Shown here: piece after piece, positions 44,726-57,100 of the stretch
Layout of the letters: each line of letters opens with the position of its first letter
Position numbering within the stretch: the stretch's first letter is position 1
DNA from: Heterodera schachtii
Taxonomy: Eukaryota > Nematoda > Chromadorea > Rhabditida > Heteroderidae
Reading direction: 5' to 3'
Length of the DNA: 64,000 nt
Assembly (NCBI GenBank): GCA_023374025.1
Contig: SIJG01000039.1
Location: 1,250,825 to 1,314,824, forward strand
Position numbers and translations under genes: made by a program
The notes under the pieces: model-generated
What the model was told of the DNA's origin: nothing
Database searches by the model: none
The model's input: the letters and a program-made list of their open reading frames with translations, nothing else

Positions 44726-45065
44726 CGTCAGTTGGGCTCCGGCACGTTTGGGCCCCAGCATGTTTTTGAACTATAACTTTTTTATTTGTCATCCAAATCA
44801 AACATTATTGATATCACTCTAAAGCCCTTCAAATGCTGTATAAGCCTGCAAAATTCCCAATAGTCTCGTCAATTTTGAACAAATTTATGGCAGTTGTTCT
44901 GACCATAATTTTTTGAACCTAAACGAAATATTTAAAAATTTTGCAGGTTAATAGAAGACACTTTGGACTTTTGAATGGTACAAATAATGTTGGATTTGGT
45001 TGACCAAGAAAAAAGTTATAGTCAAAAAACCACTGGGGCCCAAACGTGCTGGGGCCCAACTGACG
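44726..45065. mobile_element. MITE, 340 bp, 33-bp GC-rich TIRs
   Basis: cgtcagttgggctccggcac continuing gtttgggccccag at 44726 is inverted at the right end (ggggcccaaacgtgctgggg, then cccaactgacg, ending at 45065). The inner blocks (tataacttttttatttgtca; ttgcaggttaatagaaga) are shared with the MITE at 13415-13797. Confidence 0.85.
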
Positions 45066-45608
45066 GGTTCCGTTTTTCTGCTTGGTTTTTTAAGTTTTTT
45101 AAAAAATTTAGGATCTTTTGGAATTTTAAAATATTTGGCAGTTTAATTGTTGATTTATTTTAAAAAATCCATGAACTTTGGGACGCAGAAAATATGTTTT
45201 AAAAGGTACCTTTGAAAAGATTGTTACTTTTTTAAAACAAAATTTAATTTTATAAACTTTTTGTTATTTTTGCCCATTAAATAAAATATGTTAATTATTA
45301 TCATAAGGAATTATTATTAACCTATGAATTTAGATTAGAATTTTTGGATCTTTCAAAAAATTTTTCTCTTTGAAAATTCCCGGTTGGTCCCTGAAAATAA
45401 TGTGAAAATGATTTTAAATTAAAAAAACTTAAAAATGATTTAGCTCTTTTTAAAATACGCATTTTTTAAAGATATAAAGATAATTTCTAAAGAATGAGAA
45501 AATAAATTGAATTATCAAGTGGCTGGAAAAGTTATAAAACACCTTTTTTTTATTAAATAAAACAATCGGAATCGCAACATTTTAGATAATTACTCAAACA
45601 AATAAAAT
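45066..45608. other. AT-rich spacer
   Basis: 45125-45240 repeats DNA from 42940-43060 (tttggcagtttaattgttga onward), another dispersed duplicate. No gene. Confidence 0.5.
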
Positions 45609-45797
45609 TTGGACGGATTGCCCTTCACTGTATACAAATCACAAAGAGAGAGCGAGGACGAAGGACCGACGCGATCTATAAAAAGTAAAGTGGAAAAAAC
45701 ACGTGGAGAACGGGGGGCAGCTGCTGATTTGGCCGTCAATGAGAGAAGGAAGAGCAAAAACAGCTCCAATGTTTTCCATGAAGCGGGGCATGTATGA
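45609..45797 (+). pseudogene. third M41 HEAGH fragment
   Basis: A 62-codon frame ends SKNSSNVFHEAGHV and then stops. It has the intact HEAGH zinc motif preceded by a charged segment (RESEDEGPTRSIKSKVEKTR). The stop falls directly after the motif, so either a donor (atgtatg, 45790) splices it on or it is a truncated copy. It is on the same strand as the fragments at 43.2 and 44.1 kb. Confidence 0.45.
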
Positions 45798-46859
45798 ACT
45801 CTTTTAAAAAATTGACTCAAAAAAAAACATTTGGTCATTTCGCACAAAATCTTTTATTAAATCGAACGAAAATTTCAAAAAATTTCAAGCATAAAATTTT
45901 AATTTTTTTTTACCTGTATGTCCGAAAAAGACAAAAGAATGTTTAAACAATTTTTATTTGCCTACGGGGTGGGGGGGGGGGACTAATTCTGTTGCGTCTC
46001 TTTCTTTCTCTCGCTCCTCTCTCGCTCCGCACTTTATCCCTACGAAGGGCTGGAGCGATAATAATTTCTCCGTGGACTAATTCTTTTTTTAAGTATTTAT
46101 TTTATTTTTTTAGCCCAAAAATCCGCCGCTTAATGATCAGGCAATACTAAAGCTTGTTTCGCATATGGTCTCAATGAAAATCAAAATGATCAAATATGAT
46201 CAATCATTACGTGCATTTCAATATTGAATTTACATGAAAGCTTCATTTTAATGAATATCAATCGATTCTTACTCGATAAACCACATAAAATTATTTTAAT
46301 GAGCGCAAATGTATTTTTTCACTATACGGCGCAAATGTCCGCGGTGCAAAAGTCGGCTAACCATTTTTTGCACAGTCGTCCGCCCGTCCGCTTTTGACCG
46401 GGACCAGGAAAAATCCCGGTTTTTCCCGTTTTTCCCAGCCAAAAAATCCCGGGTTTTTAGCCCGAAAAATCCCGCTCCCGGTTTTGCCCAAAATTCCCGG
46501 TCACGACCTACCCTAGTAAATATGTAAAAAACTCCGAAATTTGTAAAAATATATAAATAAAAGTCCCGATTTTTGTTCGCAAACACATAATGGAAGATTT
46601 CATCAACTTCCAATCAAGAATTGTGGAGGCTCGAGCGACCAAAACGCCGAACAGCTTTCGGAATGTTAATGCGCAATTTGTTGCGTCTGTTGCTGCACCA
46701 ATCTTTGTTGGTCCTCAAACTGTTGCTGTTGCTTCGTCCTCAATTTCACCAACAATTGCTGGCCGACCTTTTCGCCGAAAACGCGTGAAACTCGGCTAAG
46801 AAATTTTCTATTTATTTTGAAATTCTCAAATTTAGCGTTTCACAACCAACGCAGCCTTC
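45798..46859. other. GC-array and AT-rich DNA; possible TE
   Basis: 46390-46505 is a CCCGG/CCGGG array typical of the subterminal regions of the hAT-type elements. A G-homopolymer sits at 45970. A 69-codon frame at 46590-46799 (MEDFINFQSRIVEARATKT onward) has no recognised family but lies directly upstream of the MULE remnant and could belong to the same element. Confidence 0.4.
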
Positions 46860-47145
46860 GCACAAGCTGCCAAAATGATCACTGCGCTGGCGTTTGTGCC
46901 GCTTGAGGACCTTACACCGGCGCTGGCAACCCTAGAAGATCATCTGTCGAGTGAACTGAGGTCGTTCTTGATTGGTTGATTGAGTTTTTTTTCAACTTCA
47001 TTAGTGATCTTTAAAGGTTTGTAATCAACTACGTTGGACGGCTTCGTAACAACGGCACACGCACTCGTCCTTTGTTTCGTCCCGATGGATGGAGTGTTAT
47101 TGAAATGATTAGGGGAATTTCCAGCAATTATCAAATGGATCGTTA
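46860..47145 (+). pseudogene. MULE (Mutator-like) transposase remnant
   Basis: 46861-46975 reads KMITALAFVPLEDLTPALAT and LEDHLSSELRS. 47019-47140, in another frame, reads FVINYVGRLRNNGTRTRPLF and RPDGWSVIEMIRG. This matches the C-terminal part of MULE transposases (ALAFVPxxxVxxAxxxL ... YVGR ... PxFxxxxWxV). A frame change and stop separate the two halves, so it is inactive. Confidence 0.6.
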
Positions 47146-47509
47146 GTCATTGTGCAAATGGCCTAGTGGCTAATCTTCTTGATTTTCTATTAAAATCGAT
47201 GTGAATAACTTTTTGAAAATTAAGTACAAAAGAATTATATATTTCATTCTTTTTTTGAAGCAAAAAAAAAATTGGGTTTTCTTAAAGAAATTGTTTTTTT
47301 TTTGATTTTTGTTAGTTGGTATTCTTCTCATTTTTCATATCTTGGATGACCTATTCAATGTTAAGGTTTTAATGGCTAATGAATGTCGTCTATCTTTGTG
47401 ACTAGTAATTTTTTGGAATTTCAATTAGTATTTTTGTCGTTGGCTTATATTTTTAGTATAACTTATTGATAATAGTGGAATTTTAACGAAAATAATATTT
47501 TTTACAGCG

Positions 47510-47700
47510 CGGCGCAAAAGTCCATTTTTGCTGGGCGGCGCAAATGTCGCAGCGCAAAAAGAGAGGCGCAAATATTCGCGACGCAATTGTCTGCGGCGCA
47601 AATGGCGCGGCGCAAGTGTCGACTTTGCTGAGCGGCGCAAGTGTCCACTTTTGCTGTGCGGCGCAAATGGCGCGGCGCAAATGTCTCATCACGCTCAGGT
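47510..47700. repeat. short GC repeat array, gcggcgcaaa(t/g)g units
   Basis: About ten irregular copies of GGCGCAAATG/GCGCAAGTGTC lie within 190 bases. Two further units stand at 46327-46350 on the other side of the MULE remnant, suggesting they belong to that element. The open frames on both strands are produced by the repeat. Confidence 0.7.
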
Positions 47701-48114
47701 TCTGGCAGCCTTATGTCGAGCTCTAACAATTTCCAAATGAGAAAGTTTCTGAAAAAACAAAAATAATTCAATTTTAAGAAATTTATTTTGAGAAAATTTC
47801 CATTTTATATGTTTATTTTTTATAAATCTGAAAGGTGAATTATAATATAATTGCATAATCTTATAAAAAAAATTATTTTTTTAAATTATGGAAATAACAG
47901 TTAAAATTTTAACACAATAAAATAATATTTTTTAAATATCTTTTTGTCATGGATTATATATTTATACAATGACCAAAAGTTTGATAATTAATGGACATTT
48001 TTTATGAACATAATTTACAGATATGTAAAAATATGCGAATGAATGCTTATATCAGATTTGGCTATAATTACTTTACCAATTGCTGCGGATTTGATCAGTG
48101 TCTGATATAATAAA
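47701..48114. other. AT-rich 3' flank of the DCX-PLAT gene
   Basis: It contains the presumed 3' UTR of the minus-strand gene. AATAAA-like words occur on that strand (for example near 48105), but I cannot pick the real polyadenylation signal. Confidence 0.4.
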
Positions 48115-51100
48115 TTAGAGTGCATCAGTGAATGGTAAAACGTCAGCAATTTGGGCACGGCATTTGACAGTGAAGGGACTGAAATTTTTACTGAAATGTG
48201 AATCAACTTAGATTATTAAGAAAATTCTGGCAAATTTGGCCAATTGTGACTAGGGTTGGGATTATATTTATTAAAAATAACGAAATATTTAAATAAATAT
48301 TTACAAAGAAATGAAGAAATATTGAGCAAATATTTAATAAAAATAACAATGCACTATGCCTTTTACCGTAGCAATTTTTGAGGATTTTTTTACGTAAATT
48401 TATGGAAATGCCTAAAAAATCCGAAATTTTGCAATTTTCGTTTTTTACATTTAGCCAATTTTTATTGTATTTTGTGCCCGATTTCACGTTTTAATGACTA
48501 ATCTTTTGGCTTAATTTTCATTTTATTAGGGCAAACTAACTAAATATTTTCGATTGCATATTTTGCCAAATGGGGACTGATTGGTTAAAATTCGTATTGC
48601 TGCCGAAATTGCCCACCTTGCAAATTTGAATGCGTAAAATGGGGCGTAACGGCCCCGGAAGTCGGTGATCACCATCTCTGTACATTCCCAACAGAAATCT
48701 GTGTCCTGAGGCACATTTAAAATTACACAAATTAAACCGGCGGAGTGTGCCGTTTAATTAATATGAATTGCTACTTTTGTGTCCACCATCACTTCGGCAC
48801 AATGAATGTCCCCGATGGAAACGGCCTCGAACTCGAAAGCGCAACTCTAAAACCAATTTACAGTGATACTTACAGTACTCGCTACCAAATAAAAAAATAT
48901 TACAGTTTTTGGCGCAAAAAGTGGTGGTGGCATTTCGTGTTGCTGCTGATCAGAAGCCACCGTTTGTTGTTGATGCTCTTGCTGATCATCTCTGATTAGT
49001 TTTCGTTGTCCAACATCGCCATACTCACCAAATCTGTACAAACAAAATATTTTGGGTTCAAAAAATATAAAAGTCAGTCGATACGAAAATTAAAAATAAC
49101 AAAAATAGGCTGAAAAAACTAAAAAAAAAAGGATTTAGCATTATTAATCCAGTATATTTTTTGAAGGATCATAAAGATTAAGACGATTGGAAACATACAG
49201 ATTTAGCTGGACAATTAGTTCCGGATTTGTTGGGTCTGTGGACGGCCCGGTGGCAATGCGGACGGAATAAATCAGAACTTAATTGGTTTATTGATTGGTC
49301 GAATATATCGATTTGTTATGTACTTGGCATCGGCGACCGATCGGGCCAAACGGCGGGCAATTCGTAGACGGAGTGCCGTTGCAACATACAATCGGCGGAG
49401 GGGAAGCGCAACTGAATGTGATCGGAGGTGATTGATTATTGATAAGTCATCGGTGCCGGATAATATTTGAAAAGCCTCGGATCATTCAATCCGCAAGATT
49501 TTAAGTGTCACAATGAATGATACCGAAGCATTTCCTTTGAAATGCCAAACACAAGCAATGGGGATCAGTTCAACTCCTTTAGAGTGTCGTCTCGAAAAAA
49601 GTCTCGAATGTTTGCGGGTTCGAGTTTTTGGGTCGAGTCTCAGTCTCGAGGTCAAGTGCCAGATATTGGAAAATTTTCGGTCGGGCTTGAGTATCATTAT
49701 TACAAGTTTAAAATATCGAAGAATTTAACTTGAATAAATTCTCTCTATGAATCAGGAAAAGTTTAAAAATCTCTTAAGGGAAACCATCAATAAATATGCG
49801 ATCAATGAAAAAAGCCATTAAATCTCATTAATGAGTTCGGGATTAATCTTTCGTTTGATTTACCTCATCACCGTTGGCCGTGTCGCAGATGCGCACTTTG
49901 TCCACGTAAGTGAATGGCATTTTGTTGGCGGCGGCTTCATTTTGTTGCCCAATTTGGACTGAGTTTGGCGCCTCCAAAAATGTTTGTCCGTCGGACAAAA
50001 TTCGAACTTTGGTGAACAGTTCAAAATTGTCCACATTTTCATGCTGAATGCACAAAATTATTGCATAAAAATTTGCTATACATTGGGTTTTGCAAAAATT
50101 TTAAGAACACGCAAAGCTTTCGGGAGTTTGACCACTTCCCGTGAAACTGAAGGTTAAGCAATTTGATGGTAATAAATTTTAGAAAAGCGGAAAACAAACT
50201 GGCCTAAAACAGAACCCCGATCCTTATTCGGTTCTGGAAATTTTTAAAATTTCTGGCCCTAGAAACAAATAAAAATGAAAAAAAAACTAATTTAAGCTTT
50301 AGAAGATATAAAAATTTTTTGATTTTTTTCTATTAATAATTTAAAATTCCATAAAAATTTTCAAAAAAGTTTCTATGTTGCGTTTGTCGGCACCGCTGCT
50401 TTCCTCTGGCATCCCTAGATTTTTTTTATGGAAGAAAAAATCAAAATTTGTTAAAAATGGTTAGTTTAGCGTATTGCCTGCTAACGGATTACCCGTAAAC
50501 ATCTTTTCAATTCTATTGTCACTTTAAACGATTAAGTGATGTGTTCATATGATAGTATAAAAAAGTGATGGCGCTCACTTGGTAGCTTAGAATGCCATCT
50601 GAGAGCGGACTGTCCAGCGGGGTCATTGCCAGCGCTTCTTTTTCCCAGCAAAGGAATACTTCAGGGAGAATGGTCGAACTGTTAAGTAAAAGATGACCAG
50701 CAGGTGATCAACAAGCTACAAACTCACCCTTCCGATAAAGCCATTTGAAGAAGCCATTTCCTTGGCATTTTCTTGGACTGATTTTTCCGGTTTCGCAATC
50801 GCGTAGAAATGCCCTGAGGGGAATCAAAAATTGAATCACCAAAATTCATAAAAATTTAAAGTTTTTTTGCGACAGAACCCTGCCCTGTAAAAGCAAGTTT
50901 GCTCAAAACAACAAATTCTGTAATAACAAAAGAACCAATGTGATCTGATTTGATCAAGTTGTTTTATATTATTGATCAGACCATTCTGAACAAACATTTG
51001 GGTTATTCCAAAATGACTAATTAATGATAGAAATGAGGTGCCCATCTTATCTTAAAAAGGCAATTTTGGTCAGATCATTTAGATATACGTATGTCCCAAA

Positions 51101-54100
51101 TGCTGGTAATGCTTTTCGGATATTTTATCTTCAAAATTAAATGATCAGCAGATCTCATTCTGATCATTATTTACCTCCATTTCCGTGGTTAACAATTCCT
51201 TGACCAACGAATAATTTTCCGGCTGATCACAACGGCGTTCGTGCAGCTGAGAACGATTTAGAACATAACTGAAAGTGCAACAAATGTGATTTGATCAATA
51301 ACAAAATCAGGGCACATAATAGTCATTTGTTCAGTACAACCGTAGCCCTTCTACAGTACACTATACCGGTAGGGCGTGTGCGGGGACTCGGTGAGCCGAA
51401 TTTGGCTGAACACAAAGCTGGAATTTGCAGCTGCCGGTGGCCACACATTTTGTTTTTTGAAAATGTTTTGGAGCTGTAAAAATGGGGTGAAGTGAACATA
51501 GAGTACGGTAATTCGCTACCGTAAGCAGTCCTTCAAAAATTTGTTCGCCCGTCAAATTTGGCACAAAATGCACTCGCGCACCGCCAACGCGGCCCACGCT
51601 GACTGCCTCCATGCGAAACGGAATGTCCGTCCATTGGACGGCATCGGCATTTTCCGCGTCCGTGCCGTCGTCGCCCGGCTTAACGCCGTTTTTGTCGGCA
51701 CTCATTGGAACCAGCACATGGCCAGTGTCGCCAAGGTCTGTGGCAGAACGATATGCCAGGTTATTTAATTTATTTTTAGAAATTGACTTAGGTTAAAAAT
51801 GAGGGTATGGCGCAAAAAAAGTTTTTCCAATCAAAATTTCTCAAAATTTTTGCCAAATTTTCCCACCCATTTTTTTCCAAAAATTGACACAAGCCCATAA
51901 ACTGCTCTCACCTCCGTGCAATTCCAAGCGAAGTTCCTCAGCAATCAAACAGTTCACCGGGGAGTGAATTGCACGAATTTTTCCCTCGTAAATGATCACT
52001 GGCAATTAGAGAGAAAGCATTTAAGTGTTTTACTTGGAAAATCAGTATCAATTAATAAGTCCATAATTATGTAATCTCGTTTCCTTTTTAATTAAGCCGA
52101 CTATGTTTTATAAATTTCGCATTCCCATCCCGTCATTTGTCTGTCGTATTACATGGCAACGGCTCAACGCCAATGTGAAAAGCGATCAGTTCACGGAAGG
52201 GCTGATCGCCTTTTTTGGCACTTCCGCCAACGCAGCCATTTGCCGCACATGACCACAAAATTCTCATCCGTATCCAAGTCCTATAAATGGAAATTTGAGT
52301 AAAAAATTCAAAAAATCGAGAAATTTTCATGAATCAAAAACGACAAAACCACAGGAATTTGAAAACAAAGCCCAAAAAACTGAACCATAAAAAGCACAAT
52401 GCCAATTCCGGTTTTTGAATATTTTTGTGGCTTACCACGCCAATTACCGATTGCAATTTTTTTGTGGCCTAGGAATTCCGATTTTCGATTCTCTAAATTT
52501 CTCAAGCACCGGATAAATAGTAGGTAAAATTCAAATGTGAGGAATCGTGTTCAAAATCTCAATCTGGTACATCCCCCGTTAACTTGCCTTGAACTCAACA
52601 AAGTTCAGGAAATAGTCAGGGCTGGTGCCGTCGCCACCGTCAAGCTCAACACGTACTTTCAACAGTTCGCCAATATTGCCAAAATCCAGCTGTGGTATTA
52701 ATTGGGTCGATTAAGCACTAATTAAGCTAATTAGCATGTGTTTTTCCTCCCACCTGCATCAGTGCATCGGACGGTGCGTTGGCCATTCGAGAGTCGTACA
52801 GGCCACTGGTGGTGGACTGGCCGGCGGTGCCGTAACCGGTAATGGCCAACTGAGAGCTGGTGCCGCCCCGGCCATCGGTTGTGCCACCGTGTAAAACGAA
52901 CTCCCAACGACCGCCTGAAAAGCACAAAATCTTGCCAATCTTGGCAAAGCGAATAATAAATATTCATGAAACAGAGATTTTCGGAAAAACAGAGAAATTG
53001 CTTTCGACAAGGTTCTGTAACCAACCAGGCTTCCTTTTCCAAAAAAAATTCAAAAATTATAAAAAACATTTCAAGTGTAAGCATTAAAACATTACCCCTA
53101 TTCCGAGACAGGGCGGAACTTAAAAACTGAGATTTCCATTCCCGATGCCGCTGAACTTTACAAAAAATGATCATGCTCAAGTAACCAATTAGTTGATCAA
53201 ACAAAACTCATTAGATTTAGTAATAATAAAAACCTAATCGTGACTGATCATTGATCAGATCAGTTTTGAACTAAAATTATTGCTGATTATCATTGATTAT
53301 ATCGATTTCAAACCAAAATCATCCTTTTCGAGCACTGATCAGAATGACAACTCACGCGTCACGCGTCCGTCCACCGGAATTGAGCTGATCATATAAAAGG
53401 CACTGAGACGCACGTTCCGCTCCAACTTTCCGTCCACTTGGCCCGAGTCAAACCACCGGTTGCAGAGGAACAGAAATTGGCGACAGTCGGCACAATGCTC
53501 CACGAATGGTGGCATTTGCCCTTCCGGCGCTTCCGCTGCCGTCTCCTCATCTGCTTCATCCACCTCATCTTCCGTCACCAAAATGCGGTCAATGAACACA
53601 CCGGCACCTTGAAAAAAGTGATCAAAATGGTGTGCACTGACATAACGAAGGTGGATTATGTAATCAAATTCATGAAAATTCTACTAAAATCCACAATAAT
53701 CCGGCATTCAGTATTCCCATGGATGTAACTCTCCTCTCATACGTCAAATTTTGCACAAATTAGGCTTGGACGTAATTAAATTTTTCAGAAATATTGACGG
53801 TAGGATTACGATGATACCTTGATATTTTTGAAATTCTAGCATAAAATTCGGAATATTTCTGGGGGATTGAGGGCTGACATATCAACTTCTCTCCCCTACC
53901 GTAGCCGTGCCGTTCATGGCCTACAGTAAGCCTGTTGATGATGCCCAGCCGTGACGGGAGACGAAAGGTGAAGGAATCGGATTGGTTTTGCCGAAAACGT
54001 GGTCCCGCTGGTCCACTGTGAAGCCAGCTGGTAAACTGTTGGGGAGACAGACAAAATGCCAATAATTTTTGGCAAAATTTTTGGCGCCCAGTATTTGCGC

Positions 54101-57100
54101 CCTCCTCACCTCTTGCTTGAGCCACAGGCGTCCCGAATCAGAATCCGTGCCGTGCATGTCAATGTACAGATCCGCTTCCGTGTCCGCCGCCCACCGGTTC
54201 CCGGTAATTACGGTAACAGTATACAGAAATTCTATAAAATGAAAATATTCAGTGATTATTATAACAAAATTTTTGATCCATTATTTGCAGTTTAAATGAA
54301 AACAAATTCTGATCAGTATTCAAATAGTACAGTACACTTAAATCTATTGAAGCTTTCCAACCAAAGTGCAATGCTCAAAACTTGGCATATTTATTGATCA
54401 GATCCGCATGACGCTGATCTGACTAATCTGTCATCCCGATCACTTATCAATAGTTGTTTAAATCGCAAAAAAGGTGTCCTAAATAAGTGCTAAAAAATGG
54501 CAAATAGGTGCTAACCTCGAGAAAGCCTCAAATTAGGAGCTAAACACTAAGCCAAAAATAATTAAAATAATGCAAAAAACGCATTTTTAATAACTAAATA
54601 AATGATAAATTATTTGCATATTAAATTCGATTATAAATTAGGATATTTAACATTTTTATGCAGTGACTGACTTTAAATATTTTTTTTTCTTATTTTGGAT
54701 AACAAATAAGAAAATTGGAGAAAAACTACAATGATTTGTCCAATAGGTGTATTTTTTGTCTATAGCACAATTGGGATTTCATCACCAATATGGTGATGAA
54801 TTGTCCGACTTCCCGTTGCACAATTTTCCCCTCGCCCATTTTTCACCACTTACCATTGTGAAGATTTTTCAGCGCTTGTTTATCCCCTGATGCTGCTGGT
54901 TGATCCAATGCTTCTGGCGTTTCCCAGTTTAATCTCTCTTTGTTCCGTTCCATCATCAAATCTGTCCCGTGAGTGGCTTCCTCGCGCTCGGATGACGAAT
55001 CCAACTGACAAATGAGCAAATAATAAACAAATCATTAGCTGACTAATTAGCGACTAATTGTGCCGCCATTGGTACCGATAATTATGATATCAAACCGTTA
55101 TTTATGGTATGTATAAAGTTAAAAAAAGTCTGTTTTCAAAAAGATTTTTGCATTTACATACGGGGGAATGGATTTAAAAAAATTTAATTTTATAAAAAAT
55201 ATCGTTTGAATCACTTGTCTGGTCTCTAGGGGGTACGTACCTCGCCCCTCCCCCATGGCTTACATTTAAGGGAAAAACAACGGTAATAAAATATCACGCG
55301 TACTCTTCCTCCTGTAAGGCTTGTAACTGACCGTGGCATCATGTCTCGGCGTTCTCGGCCTCGGCACATTGTTTAGGGCAGCAAGGTGGCGTTCATTTGT
55401 CTTGTACATATCCTTTTTCTTTTTGTGCCGTTTTGTGCTGTGCCGTTGCACCGTTTTGGCCCCGTTGACCATCACCTGAGGCGGCACGCCAACTTGCCCA
55501 TTCTTCAGTTCCTTACGTGTTGAATATCTGAACTTGGGGAGGAGGAGCTCAGCAGGGATGATCAGAGTGATCAGCTATTTCTGTCTAAGGACAGCCCGTA
55601 ATTACGGATGTGAGAAATTACAAAATATTAAATGTGACAGAATGCCAATTTACTGACTAATCATTAGCCAAGTCAAAAACACCCAAATGGCATACCCTCG
55701 CCATGCACTCTGAATCTTGACAGCCGCCTCGCCGTAAAGAATCTGTTCCAATTCGTCCGAATACACGCCCAACATGAAGGGTTTCTGCGGCTGCTGTTGC
55801 TGCTGCTGGTGTGCCGATTTTTCATGGCCATGTTTGCCATGTTCATCTGCGATCCGTTCAGTTTTCTTTTCATGATCATGTTGTACATGTTCATCTCCAG
55901 CTTCTTGATCGTCTTGATTTTCGTGGCCATGTTGTACATGTCTAACTAAGGCTTCTTTGCTGGCATCAATTTTCTGATCAATTTCCATATTTGTCCCGTC
56001 CTGATCAGCAGCAGACTCATCGAGTTCAGTTCGGCCTTCTATTTCGTTTTGGTCGCCTTTCTCTTCTTCCTTTGCTTCACTGTTTTGCTCTCCTTTTCCT
56101 CTTTTTCTCTCTTCCTCTCCGTCTTTTCCTTCCTCCTTCTTTTGACTACGTTCTCCTCCCTCTTCCGCTCTCTCTTCTTGCTCTTCTCTCTCTTGCTCTC
56201 CATCTTTCGCATGTTCTTCTTCTTCCTCTTCCGCTCTCTTCTCAATGCTCGCAATTCTTCCGGTTCTTCCGGATAATCCTCCTCTTCTTCCTCCTCCCCT
56301 TCTTTCTCCTCATCCTCAACCAGCAGATGATTTTCTTCCTCCTCATCTTTTCCAACAATTGGTTCACTTTCCAATTCTGTTCTTGGCCTTCCCGAGTCCG
56401 AATCCACTGAAACTGACAATGGGATGAAGCATTAGAGGCGATCAGACATGAAGCGGATAAAGCATCAAAATTTGCAGTTTTTATGTACCTAACGAATTGG
56501 CAGTTTTTGCCACCATTTGTCCATGTTCTAAGCGGCTTCCAATTGACGAGTTGTCTTTTCCAACAGCAGCTTCTCCAACTGCATGAAAAAAACACTCGTA
56601 AAATTTTAAAAAATCCGATTTGGAAAACTAAAATTTTTAAATTTGGCATGGCAATTGATTGATACAGTGGAGAGCAACTATTTAAAATAAGCCTATTTTT
56701 TGATTAAATGATTTCAGTTTCGATCATTGATCAAACTGACTCTGATTATTGTCCGCCTTTTGCATTCTTTGCCGCCCATTCCCTTCAGCAGCAAAAGTTG
56801 GCACATCATTTAGCAACTTTTTGCGCTTATTCACTCTGCTGTCAAATTCGACCGCTTCTTAAGAGAAATTAAATTAACATCACTTTTCAGCGATCTTTTG
56901 GAAAATTATTGCAATTAACTTAGTCATAAAATTTTGAAAAATTTCTTAAAATTTTCTGAAAAAAATTACTAACAATAAGTAGGTTTGAAAAATTTTCCAA
57001 TTTTCCGGCGGATGGAGGACGAACTGCTCCCACTAAAAATATGTGTCTTTGAAAATAATTTTTTAAAATTTCAAAACTCGGGAATAAGAACAATTGCCAA

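Noticed and set aside
47425..47771. Arg/Ala-rich ORFs on both strands
   Set aside because: Produced by the gcggcgcaaatg repeat array; no conserved protein features.
54720..54800. Perfect 9-bp stem ttcatcacc/ggtgatgaa in a DCX-PLAT intron
   Set aside because: Isolated hairpin without TIR context or conservation evidence; too short to interpret.
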